From Coriolopsis trogii (taxonomy: Eukaryota; Basidiomycota; Agaricomycetes; Polyporales; Polyporaceae): 64,000 nucleotides of DNA. Below are positions 22,612 to 33,760 of this stretch, one piece after another; the first letter of the stretch is position 1; the number at the start of each line of letters is the position of its first letter. The stretch is taken from the NCBI GenBank assembly GCA_020543525.1, contig JAHYIO010000008.1, positions 1,072,348 to 1,136,347 of the forward strand, read 5' to 3'. The position numbers were made by a program, and so were the translations under genes. The notes under the pieces are model-generated. The model was given only the letters and a program-made list of their open reading frames with translations, made no database searches and was not told where the DNA came from.

Positions 22612-24482
22612 ACACTCCGACTACCTACAGCAAGCATTACATGCACCACCACTCCATATTTCACACAAAGCGCTGCTTCCCTTTGGCCCGTGCAAGCCAG
22701 GATACCCAGAACTAGCTCGCAGATTGCATCTCTTCGTGCAGTATGAATGCAGGCCATCTTCGTTCATGTGAGTACCCTGGCATACCGTTGCTCTTCGTCT
22801 GTGTCCTCCTACTTTTTCGCTTTGCGGCGAGGCCTACGTGCCTCCAGCACGGCATGGATTGGCTTCATTCGGCTGCTCTATCGACAATGACCCCTGGTAT
22901 GATGTTCGTCAAGTGTATCGTTCAGCGTACATTGCCATTCTACTAGAACTCGGCAATCACCACGTACGTTGATGGCTGCCTGGGTGGGCGTGCGACTCGG
23001 CGAAGTTGTATTCGGGGGTGTCAGGTTGTGGAAGGAGGTCAAGACGGGGGAAAACGACAAAACGAATGGGTCCGCCGCCCTTGGTACTTGGTAGTACTCG
23101 AGATATCGATAGGGCCTAGTAGCACGGAGGCTGTAATGCGCTCGCGCGCATGCGTTTTCGAAGCCATCGTGGGACTGCCGGCGTACTGCAAGGTAAAGCA
23201 TACCCAGCGACGGTTAGCACTACTCAGTCTGGTACCATAGGCGTTACGCCCGCAAGCGCTCAACCGTCGGACAAATAGATCAAAACATGCAGTGGTGGTT
23301 GTGAATCAATTGGGTAACATGAGAGCGGTGGCGTTCCTCCACATACACAAGGGGCATTTCCCAATGTTTGCAGGATAAACATTGTGGGAACATACCTGGA
23401 AATGAAATTATATTGACGGCGTGTTCTGATCGCAAACATACTAAGAATGTGTATATATAGCGCAAACTACTTGCACAATGTTCATACGATGTTCATCTAG
23501 GGTATATACCAGGAATATGTAGGATAATTGCACAATATCAACGTGGAAGACATAGATTACGACCATGGTGTTAATTTGTTGAAATTCCTCGGTATGTTTG
23601 CAGTCCAAACAGGGTGTAAACATGGTTTGAGTATTGGCGGTAAATTGTGCAGAAATGTGCCTAGTATGGTACCGTGTTCTGACCATATTCCCACATGGAC
23701 TAATTGGTAGACATATTACATATTCGCGCCATACTCCTGCCCTTATTATTGTAAGTAAGCATGCAGCAAACAGGCCCTATAATCAAAGAATACTTGCAAT
23801 GTGAGCATTCAAAGAATATCGGCATAATATCCCTCATTTTTGCCGTTCTTTTCTCAGCATACTCAGGAGTAGAGAATGCAGGTGAAACGGTAGAATCATT
23901 GGTTGAATATGCTTCATGTTCACAGCGTTAACATCTTGCATATAATTCCCGACTGTGACACGGCATTCACGGTACGTTTCGGCATGCATGTCGTGTGCCG
24001 ATTCGTGGCAAGAGTCTCGATGCGAAAGTCGTACCGAAAGCAATGTCGTGCATCGTCCATACTGCGTCACAAATATCGCCAAATCTGTATATACTGAACA
24101 CAACACGAAGTCTCATATCCACCGCGATGAGTAGTCGATGTACGCGAGGTAAATGCATGAGGTGCGGGCTCTTAGTCCAACAATGGCAGGCCGATTCCAT
24201 TCCTTGATGTCAGCCAAGAAAGATGGAGAAACCGAACGCGGTCATAAGCATGCCAGTAATAAGGGGGAACAAATCCGGACCTGAGACGAATGTCACGCTC
24301 AGTCAACGCAGACGACACAATCGAGGCCCGGGCGAGTAGATAATGCGCATTGAGGTACAGGACGATTGGCGACCGCTGGCGCGTTCGTCCAGGCCCTCTA
24401 AGAGCGCATCGATGCGACATTCCTGGATGCGGAGGCCATCTGAGACAGATGCTATGAGATACTGATAGCATGTATGGCAGTC
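22612..24482. other. AT-richer gene-free stretch
   Basis: No credible gene. From about 23280 to 24130 the sequence is clearly richer in A+T than the rest of the window and has only short open frames. It contains the imperfect hairpin listed at 23358-23390. It could be an old repeat eroded by C-to-T mutation; no transposon ends are visible. Confidence 0.35.
23358..23390. repeat. Imperfect inverted repeat (hairpin)
   Basis: TTCCCAATGTTT is followed after a 7-bp loop by AAACATTGTGGGAA, a 12-bp stem interrupted by one extra base pair position. It lies inside the AT-richer tract. It could be a protein-binding palindrome or a chance hairpin. Confidence 0.4.
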
Positions 24483-26316
24483 CTACGCGCCTTGTCCCAT
24501 GCAGAGGCCGACGATGGCGTAGACGCTCGCCGCCACGATCACCAGCCAGATCGCCCACCCGACGACAGCAATCACTTGCGCTCCCGCGTTGCCCGCACTC
24601 GTCATAGACGACGGCGACGAGCGCGGCTCTATAGCTTTTTTCACACTCATGACCTTTTTGGAGGACACGAGGAGGAGCAGGGGGAAGACGATGAACGGGA
24701 GCACGATTGAGAGGATGACCTGGGAAGCGACAAGGAGCGTATCGATCCCCGCACGGCCCACGGCCGCAGCGACCACGAGAGCGGGGACCAATCTAAGGCA
24801 GCGCGTGAATAGGCGACGCATGACAGGCTACACGGGAGCAGATTGCAGAGTGAGAACGTGCCGGACGGGGATAGGGAAGGGGTGGGACTTAAGGAGAGCA
24901 TACAGTGGAGGAAGCCTTCCGCGACTATCTGGCCCGCCAGCGTGGCAATGATGGAAGAGCTTTGGCCGGCGAGCTTTGACCGGCCGCTAGCAATGCCAAC
25001 GCGAACAGGATAGCAGCGGCTGGACAAGGGGCGTATTAGTCGACTTTATGTGGCAGGGTGCCCGAAGGGCAAAGGGTGGACGTACGTTTGCCAATGGTGT
25101 TCTTCAGCAGGTCATACGCATCAAACAAGCTGGCTGGGGTCTCCGACCCGGAGGCGCCGTGGAAGAATACCACACCAGACAATATCATGATTCTGCGAAA
25201 GGGGTGTTCAGCCAATGAGATTAGAGGTCTTTCTGGCGTGCCAAGCACTCACAATGAATTGATCACGACAGCGAGCCCGAGCAGGCTGACGACCATGTCG
25301 ACGATGCCATGGTACAGATGCGCGCGCACAAACTCCAGCGGCCTGTCTTCCCGCTCGGCATGCGACTTCCGCTCGTTCGGCTCAGGAGTGACTGGGAGGA
25401 TGCGGAAGTGTCTCCGGAAGGAGGCGGCGACGGATACCAGGAAGGTACGTGTACCACGCTTTGCCGGCGTCGTCTATTGTCAGGTTAAAGTCTGTGGACA
25501 CCGTCAAGTCTACCATTGACGACGTCTCAGAGATTGACTTCGTCGCCGGCCCGGCTCTGTATTGATTGGCCAGCGCGGAGCAGAGGAACAAGCTGTGAGG
25601 CATCACGGTGGCCCCGATGATACCGATCGCTGATGGCCTGGCGTAAGAGACGGCAGTCACAGCATGAAGATAAATTTCGACCCACATGTGTAGAGTGCAT
25701 TGCAAAGGACGCGTCTCCCCATTGTACTTCTGCTTTGGAAATGATAATCGCCATGTAGATGAGCACTATAAATACCTGTATGCGCAAGGCTTCGTCAGTG
25801 ACCCCGTACGTCCAGCTCAGAGAATCAGGCATCGGTGGTCGGGTAGACAAAAACAGACACGTACAAGAATAGCGATGAACACTTCGAACACTCTGACCGG
25901 TTGGCCCTGAACCGGGTCCCGCAATGCGAGCAGCACGAGGACATCGGATGCGGTCAGAAGCACCTCCGCCCAGAGGGGCAGACTGGGGAACAACATGTAC
26001 AGAGCAATGGCGGACCCCAGGAGCTCGGCGAGGTCGGTGCTGATGATGGCGATCTCGGCGAGCACATAGTGGGGGTAGAGAACAAGCCAGCGCCAGACGG
26101 TAGTGCCACATACATGAACTAGTGACGCAACCGAGCCGGGATGCTTGTGTCTGTATGACTTGCATGATGTGGGAGACGATCCTGGCGGACACACTCCGGA
26201 CAACGACGCACCTGTACGACGATCGCAAACAGGCCAGCGAGGAGAACGACGAAGAGCAGCTTGTAGCCAAAGGCCTGCAGGTCGACACCCCAGTTGCCCC
26301 TGCGATACGCCTCCAC
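24483..26316 (-). pseudogene. Broken NRAMP-family Mn/Fe transporter gene
   Basis: NRAMP proteins import Mn2+ or Fe2+ with protons across membranes. Recognisable minus-strand blocks: GNWGVDLQA then FGYKLLFVVLLAGLFAIV, SRLGCVT, LVLYPHYVLAEIAIISTDLA, ELLGSAIALYMLFP, IGIIGATVMPHSLFL, FVRAHLYHGIVDMVVSLLGL, MILSGVVFFHGASG, SSSIIATLAGQIVAEGFL, and the end RRLFTRCLRLVPALVVAAAV to GLCMGQGA. Damage: the first membrane segment and the DP of DPGNW are missing, the exon after GCVT lacks the expected GLDLA/HCRLLL segment and shifts frame, and a 14-bp tandem duplication at 24957-24984 shifts frame in AGQSSS. An exon-phase mismatch follows GFL. I conclude a pseudogene; sequence error at several sites is the alternative. 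Confidence 0.75.
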
Positions 26317-27384
26317 TTAGCGCCCCGAAGGGTCTGAGCCTGCTGCGGGGAATTCGGTGGGGAGACTTGCGGGAGGCGGGCGGTGAGGTGCTTGGGTTCG
26401 AACCCAACCTGCATGTTTGCGGATGCCGGGGTGGGACGTGGCCGGGGGAGGTGGGGAGAGGCTGAAGATGCATAAGCTGTCTGGAGAGAGATAGGCCCCA
26501 TGGAGGGCGAAATTAACGGAGCGGATGGACCTGTCTCTAGCACTGGCAGGGAACGGCCAAGTGGTACTCCGTGTTTTGGCCATGGTAACTTCATGTTCCA
26601 CGCGCGCGTGACCGATCCATTCCGAAAGGCAGCCCTCGCCATTTACGAGCCCTTGTCCGCCCGCAGAGTCCCCAGTGCAGGTCGTCGCGAGCGTGCGTAT
26701 CGGGAGCAGAGGAGTAGGAAAGATGATGGAGGGAAGAAGGACGAGTATACACTCGCCGCTCGCTGGTTTGGGCACGATGCGCGACGCCCGGTCTTACCGG
26801 CACTCTGGAAGCGCCCATTCTACTCGAAACTTCTCGTCCTACAGCCCACCGCTGATCCTACCAAAGTCATGTACACTCTATACTCCTGTACTGCCCGCAC
26901 ACGTACTAGATGAAAATAACTGCTACGTTCATCTCTTTAGAGCACACATCTAGCGTAAACGCGGCACATCCAGACATAGTTGAAAATCGCATGAGGAGCA
27001 CTTACCTGAGTTGGCCCCTTCAAATCAGCAGGATGCCAGTCCATCGGTCCTCTACGCCTGGGCTTAGATGATGACCCTCGATGGCGAGTCGCCGCGTTCC
27101 GTGATGCGCAGCTCAACGCCCTAACCAGATATTCGACGAACCGAGAGCTAGAAGAGACACATGCCAGGCGGGAAACAGTCGATCCGTGCGATGGGGCATC
27201 TTGGGTAACATGCGGCGAAGTGTGCGGAACGATACGAGCCGTGCACGATTTCGCCGAAGAGTCATGGAACGTCGACAACAATATTGGATCCATATCACCG
27301 GGAGGTACACCGAGAGCAGCTCCAGCGACGCAGAAAGCTGATCTTCCTGACGACGTATAGAGATGTTCTGCGGATATGTCGCCA
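26317..27384. other. No gene recognised
   Basis: Long frames here (for example a minus-strand frame covering 26317-26775) are uninterrupted by chance in GC-rich sequence. They do not supply the missing N terminus of the NRAMP gene. Nothing else seen. Confidence 0.35.
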
Positions 27385-27751
27385 CTATTTCGCGCCAAAG
27401 TCGTCCTTTGCTCGTGAGGGGTGAACATGCGCGATGGCTGGGATGACTTTCAACGGGAGCTCCTTTCTCGACTTCTTCGTAGACGGCTCCTGAAGACCCA
27501 GACCGACGGTGCCCGTACTGCCCGGGACGCCTACCCCGCCCATGACTGCCCGAAGATTGGCATTGCTTTCTGCGGGTCTGATGAACGGCTCAGTCAGCCA
27601 GCGCCGTCGGCCGCCGTCGTTCCCCCGGTACCACATCTGGCACGCAAGCCACTGTCGTTCACATGCATGGCAGATATACCCTTCTTCCAGTTGGGTCAGA
27701 CAGCAGCGGTCGCAAGACGACACAGAAGGAACCGGAGAGAGGGAGCCGACA
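27385..27751 (-). CDS. Cysteine-rich exon of an unknown gene
   Basis: A minus-strand exon starts after an intron with a perfect ACTAAC branch site and a TTCTAG acceptor ending at 27752; the matching GTATGT donor is near 27808. The exon reads SCDRCCLTQLEEGYICHACE followed by RQWLACQMWYRGNDG. The C-x2-C..C-x2-C spacing resembles a small zinc-binding motif. It ends in a basic tail with a stop at 27385. The upstream exon probably ends PRSLITLAN, but its start is not found. I cannot name the family; it may be a remnant. Confidence 0.35.
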
Positions 27752-27809
27752 CTAGAAGATGTTAGTATCGTGCCCTGTCCGGTGGTCGTCGCCTGAACAT
27801 ACTTCGCGA

Positions 27810-29866
27810 GCGTGATAAGTGAACGAGGCTGATATATCGGCGACTACCAAATGCAAGTGGGCAAGGTGAGGACGATTGACGGTGTCGCTGCTGAGCGACG
27901 ACGAGTGTGGTGTGGTTCAGAACCACCGCTTGACGTGATATGAACCAGTGGTGCAGGATCCAGGGTCTTGCGAAGCACGCGATCCTGTGGCGTCGAGCAA
28001 ACCTTCATATTTCTAAGGACAGTTCTGTATCATGTGAAAGGTGCAGACAAGGTACAGACGACTCACCTGACAGGAACTCCTCAACTCGACGCCCGAATCC
28101 TCGCCAATGGTCAGAAGGGATGAGCCGGGACTCGGTTCATTGACACCAGAGGACAGGGAGGCAACGGAGTGGTATTGAGGAATTGAGGAAACGTCAATTT
28201 TGACCGAGCATAGCTGCCGCGCACTCCAACTCTCAGCGCAAGTCAGATATGCCGCACGGCATCTTACCTGCCCAAAGTCTTCGGGCTCGCCCTCTGTATC
28301 CTCTCCCTGTGGGATCTACTCGACACTTCAGCAATGTTGAAGGGGTGGGATAACCTGGTACACGCCAAGAGAAACGGGAGTCAGTGTCGCGTTGCCAAAG
28401 TAACGCAAGACCCCTCTCATCGATGTTTGGGTGAGTAAAGTTGGGCTATTGAATAGAGCGATGTGTGTATACCGCGTTCGGCATGACAAGGACGCACTGG
28501 CATATGCGCCTTCCATCCCGAGTCCTCTGTAACACAGCGTTCACAAGCTGCTTATCGAGCCGCCTTCCCACTATGACTGAGCTGCAAGCCGCAGTGCATA
28601 CGAAATATCTTCCATATAGCCTGATAGGAGGTGATGTCCCATTAGTTTAGGAGATAAATCTTAACTTGGCCCTCGTTTTCACGACGTGGGGAGATACCCT
28701 GCCTGTTTCGAGACCCTTGCACGGCCTTGCGAGGCGTGTTCGTCCACAAGTAACCCGATACTAGTATGGAAAGGAGCAGAGCGCCGACGTACCTTGCTCC
28801 TACGCAATAACTTCGGAGGTCTGGGAAGAAGTGCAAGCTGCGCTTGTGTCACTGTCTCACCGTCCTGAAGCGTGTCCGCGAGGACAGATCCTTGGTCCTG
28901 GCAATAAACATACCACGCACCTTTGGACACACACCAGTCTCGGCAACTGTTAGTTGTTCAACGGAGGATCGACTTCTCCTGTGGAGGTATCTCGGGATAG
29001 CTCGCGACTTGCAGCGCGCTCGAGTTTTCTACGTGTAGGACCCCACACCTGATGATGGACGGCGAGGGAACTCACCGGACGTCTGTTAGTATAGGTGAGC
29101 CACGGATGGTAAGAGAGCAATTTACCGTAGTGACGCCTGAGCAAGGTAGCACAAGAACTCCACTAAAAGGGATGGCCAGCGCCCAAAAGGAAATGTGTGA
29201 AGGTTTCGACGAGGTGAGCAGAGATACGCGGGAGTGGCGACGGCCTCACGATTGTTGGGTGTATTCGTCGGCTTCGGCGTCTAACCCGAATGGGGTGTCC
29301 TAGGGTAATCGAATGGCACGTCAAGAGGCGCAAGTAAGATCGGACAGGTTAGATATGTTTTTGGACATGGTGCGAGGAGATAAGTAGAACTCAGCTTGGA
29401 AAATATGCCGACGAATCGTCAGTAGACGACGGGGACCGCATCAAACGAGCACTTAACGCAGTGAACAGACACATGCATGAGCGACGACGTTGGAGTCGGT
29501 TCATTGTCCCTCTCAAAGTGAAAAGCACGGGTGCCTGGAAGGAGCGAGAATGTTTCCAAAAGCTTCGGAAGCGTATGAGATATGATGTGACCGTGTCCGC
29601 GGGCGATGCAAGGAGAATGCGGTAGTCGATGACTGAACAATGGGAGCGGAGAATGGTACAGGTGACAAAGAGCGAGAAGAAACCATGGAGCCAAAAGCCC
29701 AGAAGCGTGGGTCACGACGATGGGCAGAATCGCGCCCTGTCGCGCATGCGCCGCGGAACGCCCTTGGTACGTCCTACCCGCAATGAATGCTCGAGGTGGT
29801 ATGCCCGATACATTCTACGTGGTGCTGAATGCTGTAAAATGGCGCAAAGAATAGACGTTAATGGGC
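27810..29866. other. Gene-free stretch
   Basis: Only short overlapping frames on both strands without splice structure. No RNA gene, repeat array or element end was recognised. Confidence 0.35.
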
Positions 29867-31251
29867 TTAATATAACGGCCCCGACGAAATCCTCATGTAC
29901 TGAAAGAGGAGCCCGACGCCGTTGCGCTTGACGAACAAATCTGCGATGTTAGAGTCACAGGTCAAGAGAACAACCAGCTTCAAGACAGATATCAGCTCGT
30001 CCTTCGGTAGCGTCGGCACCGCTGGGAGACGCATATAGAACTCGAACAACGAGTTACGTGCCTCGGCATACCGCGACCTTGAGCAATTGCCTCGCGAACG
30101 ATCAGGTCCTTCTCTCTTGGCAGTGTGGAGAGTCGCCGATGACAAGCAGCGACTCAATGACGAGGAGCTGGGCCGGAAGCCAGTCTGGGATTGTGGGGTG
30201 ATCGTCCCCATCAGGGTTGGAAAGGAGGAGAGATAGGAGCACGTTCATCAGGTCTTCGGCCTCTTCGTCTTGCATTTGCGCTGCTTGCAACCTAGGTTCG
30301 CCTAACATGAGAGCTAGAAGATGGCAACGAACAGCAGGCGGCTGCTCCTGCACATCATATGCAGCTGGCGAGAACGCCTGGATGTCGTCGATGTGTGCCT
30401 TGACCGCTTGAGTGCGATACTCGCTGGTCGGGCCGACGAAGACCTCCTGCATGTCGAAGACTAAAGTAGGATCATGATGTTCGTCGACCAGCCCAAGCTC
30501 GGCGACCGATGCCGTCCTCCAGCGGTTCTCGAGCCGTCTTCAACTCTTTCACCCATTCGTCGGCACTCTTGCCGGGAGTAGAAGGAGGTTCCTTGACAAT
30601 AGGCGCAACTGTCCGATGCAGCTGGAACCTCCGCCGGCGGTTGGGCAGCATCGCCAAGGCTTGACCTTCAGCTTGGCCCTCAACTTGGCCTTCAGCGGGA
30701 GCAGGAGCAGTTGCCACGCCCTCAGCAGGAGCAGGCTGCGCCTCAGGTGCAGACTCCGGATCGGGCGGGAAGGAATTCGGCGGAGCGAGGAGCAGCTCCG
30801 TCGATGCGTTGACGTAAATAGGAGTACGGACGAGTGTACGCTTAGCAGCCGATTGAGGGAAGCCCACGTCCATGAGCTGCCGGATGCGGTTCTCGTCGGT
30901 GCCGGCGAGCTGAGACATGCGCGGGATGCCAGATGCGCCGCCACCGAGCATCGACGCTGACGACTGCACGTCCTTGATATCCTCGTTCTCAGTGTTCAAC
31001 GGCTCCATGACGATATGCACGACGGACGTGACGCCGATGGGTGCGGATGGGAGCCAGGAGGTTTCCCAGATGGAATGAATGAGAGGAAGCGCAGCTCGAC
31101 GCATCCGTACCAAGAAGTTGTGCGGCTCGAAGTAGTCGGGCTCCGTGTCCTTTTTGTCTGTAGTGATGGCAAGCGGCGTCTGTGATGACTCGAAGAGGGG
31201 ACGGGAAGAGACACTACTCGCGGGAAAGGCTAAAGAACGCGTCAAGACCAC
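29867..31251 (-). pseudogene. Internal fragment of HUWE1/TOM1-type ubiquitin ligase
   Basis: HUWE1/TOM1 proteins are HECT-type E3 ligases of more than 3,000 residues. Here only about 450 residues' worth of an internal segment is present on the minus strand. It begins around KKDTEPDYFEPHNFLVRMRR, passes a UBA domain (ENRIRQLMDVGFPQSAAKRT to VNASTELLLA), a low-complexity Ala/Pro/Glu stretch, then FVGPTSEYRTQAVKAHID, IPDWLPAQLLVIESLLVIGD, and after a frame break LPKDELISVLKLVVLLTCD to LFVKRNGVGLLFQ. The HECT domain, the long N-terminal solenoid and all flanking exons are absent, and at least two frame changes occur. It is a captured or left-over gene fragment, not a working gene. Confidence 0.75.
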
Positions 31252-32526
31252 CTACGCCCAACAGAAGACACGGTCGACGGGAGGAGGCCTTGGAAGATTG
31301 AACACCAATGATGACAAGACAAGAGCAAGAGGTGACGGACTCACGAGACTATAATTACTGTAGATAGCACGAAGTGAGTGACACTGGTGGACAATGGCCG
31401 CCCGGTCTTGAACGATAGCACGATTGTCTGTTGGCACAGTGAAGAACCCATAGTGCGCGACAAAACTACACACCGTTGTACCAGATGTGATGGTCAGTCT
31501 CTCCGAGCCATCTGCGCTAAGATGCTAATTGGGAACTCAATGCTCACCGATATGTTACTGATTCCGAGTCCTTCGATGCCAGCAGATGCCAATGCGAATT
31601 TCATTCAGAAACTCATAACGGCAACGAAGTCTATCCTAGTCCAGCTATGCCGAAGCGGGCATGTTTCTTATTGACTAGCGTATCTTCAACGCTGAGGCGA
31701 AAGGGCAATGCGAGGGTACCACGAGGATTGTCGGAGTGGAATTCGCGAGAAAAGTTGCGCATATGCGAGTGAAGGTCTTGCGCGGCAGCAACGGCCTTCC
31801 CCATCATGCCAGATGTCGTGTGGACTGTGTCAGTTCGTGCGCGTGAAGGTGTAGACTGTCCAAAGACGCACTCTGCGGTACCCCAGGATTGTTGTGTACC
31901 AGAGCTAGTGTGCGTGAGGTCTCTCTGCAAGTTGGCAACGCGCTGAGTGAGAGTAGTACCGAGGGAGTACACGCAAATGGAATCAGTGGACAATGAGTAT
32001 ACTCCTTGCGTCAAAACCGGGAAACACTCAACTCTGGACCTTACAAGTATTCAGTATTCCTCCTGTCCGCCTCTCGGCCTCGGTGGATATGTCGTCCGAG
32101 TGGCGGCTACAGAGAAAGAATAGACAGTGTATCGGGGGTGAGCAGCGCGCCGCGACAGTCGAATGGGAGGAGCAAGATGATAGAGAACTCGAACCATAGT
32201 CGTGGAGGAAGGGCACCGCCGCGCGCCACACCGAGATCGCACCGTAAGATATGCATCGTTCCCGATGAATTGACTTCGAGGACGAATAGACCGGCATCTA
32301 TAGATTGTGGTGGTGCGCGCGCATTCGTGACTTATCACACAACGTGTTCAGAAATGGTAATCGCGATATTCCGGATCCCCCGGCGCTTGGTACATGGACT
32401 AGTAGTGCGCATCCTCCCCGCCCGCCCCATTGCCTCAAACTACTCCAGACCAATATGACTTGTGTTCAAGATGCTCTAGTAAAAATATGAAGCTCGTTCC
32501 GCATGTCCTAGTGAATGTCACTCACC
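31252..32526. other. Gene-free stretch
   Basis: A 127-codon minus-strand frame (31631-32014) might be a downstream exon of the repeat protein at 32527-33198, but I see no splice sites linking them. Nothing else supported. Confidence 0.3.
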
Positions 32527-33198
32527 TCAGTCTTCAGTCATCGCATGCTCGTACTCCCACTCCATGTAATCGTCTTCGCTTTCTGGTTCCTCCCCCATAT
32601 CGACATCCTCGTCTCCGGCTCTCCCAGATTCCTCTTCTGGGTCGTCGACGGCCATCTCATTCTCCACAACCCACATTGGGTCATCGTCGTTCGTCCCCGA
32701 ATGGGCGACGTTCGCCCCGCCCGCTGTGTTTGCCCCGCCCGCTGTGTTTGCCCCGCCCGCTGTGTGTGCCCCGCCCGCTGTGTTTGCCCCGCCCGCTGTG
32801 TGTGCCCCGCCTGCTGTGTTTGCCCCGCCCGCTGTGTGTGCCCCGCCTGCTGTGTTTGCCCCGCCCGCTGTGTGTGCCCCGCCCGCTGTACTCGCCCCAC
32901 CCGCTGAGTTCGCCCCTGCGGGGTTCGGGCCGAGTAGAGCCATGATGTGATTGGTCGCGGTAATCGTAGGCGGGGCTTGCATGATGTCTAGTCGTCGCGC
33001 TGATTGGCTTGCCGACGTTGTCGCGGAGTGGGTAGGTAGCAGTGCAAGTAAGGACGGCTGGTGGTGAGGGATGAGCGACGCGTGAATGTCCAGCTGCAGG
33101 CGCGCGTTCACTTCTGCAGCTGCTACCGCAGTGTACTTACCCACCGTCCGGGCCCTTGCTTCGCACTGACTTCGCACTGACTTCCCGACCTTACTCAA
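32527..33198 (-). CDS. Hexapeptide-repeat protein, unknown function
   Basis: Uninterrupted minus-strand frame of 223 residues, start ATG at 33198. The first 90 residues are basic to neutral (MSKVGKSVRSQCEARARTVG onward). Residues about 95-165 are perfect alternating hexapeptides AHTAGG and ANTAGG coded by the minisatellite on the same DNA. The last 55 residues are strongly acidic (DDPEEESGRAGDEDVDMGEE). I do not recognise the family. A coding role is supported by the frame staying open through and around the repeat, and by 18 bp being a multiple of three. It could still be an exon of a larger gene. Confidence 0.4.
   Translation of the reverse strand: MSKVGKSVRSQCEARARTVGKYTAVAAAEVNARLQLDIHASLIPHHQPSLLALLPTHSATTSASQSARRLDIMQAPPTITATNHIMALLGPNPAGANSAGGASTAGGAHTAGGANTAGGAHTAGGANTAGGAHTAGGANTAGGAHTAGGANTAGGANTAGGANVAHSGTNDDDPMWVVENEMAVDDPEEESGRAGDEDVDMGEEPESEDDYMEWEYEHAMTED
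32711..32914. repeat. 18-bp minisatellite, about 11 copies
   Basis: Tandem 18-bp units, TGTGTTTGCCCCGCCCGC alternating with TGTGTGTGCCCCGCCCGC, so the higher-order period is 36 bp. Edges are degenerate. It lies inside the open frame of the hexapeptide protein on the minus strand. Confidence 0.9.
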
Positions 33199-33409
33199 TC
33201 CTTCCTCCTCGTGATTGATCCTATAGACTGGAATCTGGTAAATTAGACTTTGCGGGGGTGGCTGTGTTGATCGCGCGAGGAGTATCCGATCTGCTAGCGA
33301 CTATTAGCGCCCTTTACTGTCAGTCACGAATACTATACGTACGCGTATTAGCTACAAAGGGGCACTGGCAATTGGGGGAGGTGATAGGAGTGATATGCGA
33401 CATACCATT

Positions 33410-33760
33410 CCATACACAGTATACTGGTGCTACCATATACCATATATGGATGCACAGATTGCACATCCTGCCCATGTTGCCCACCGCGAAAACGGGACTT
33501 TGCCCGTCGTGATAGTATCACGGCGGACAAAGGTTGGGGTGCAGGAATGAGGAATTACCTGGTCTTCCATATATGGAATGTACTGGTGCTACTACATACC
33601 ATATATGGACGGACAGGATATCATTTCGCCCCCCACGCAAACGCGACTTTGCCCGTCGTGTAACGGTGGGCCTCGGTTGGAGGGAAGGAATGGGAGGGAA
33701 ACGTTACCTAGCTTTCCATATATGTTTTGTGGTGCTATAACTTGCCGTATATGGACAGAC
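33410..33760. repeat. Three tandem ~150-bp units with CC(A/T)6GG palindromes
   Basis: Units begin near 33410, 33567 and 33716 (spacing 157 and 149 bp). Each has two boxes about 30 bp apart flanking a TGGTGCTA core: 33410-33419 (degenerate) and 33440-33449; 33567-33576 and 33599-33608; 33716-33725 and 33747-33756. Three boxes are the exact palindrome CCATATATGG. Units 1 and 2 also share ACTTTGCCCGTCGTG. CCATATATGG fits the CArG consensus bound by SRF-type MADS proteins. Confidence 0.75.

Noticed and set aside
26390..26412. tRNA-like B box GGTTCGAACCC
   Set aside because: The T-stem does not pair with a 7-nt loop, and no A box, anticodon stem or acceptor stem is found around it.
25527..26642. 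371-codon minus-strand frame over the NRAMP region
   Set aside because: It contains only short NRAMP pieces in frame and otherwise runs out of frame with the conserved membrane segments.
32711..32914. CRISPR-like array
   Set aside because: Units are contiguous 18-bp repeats without spacers, in a eukaryote; it is a minisatellite.
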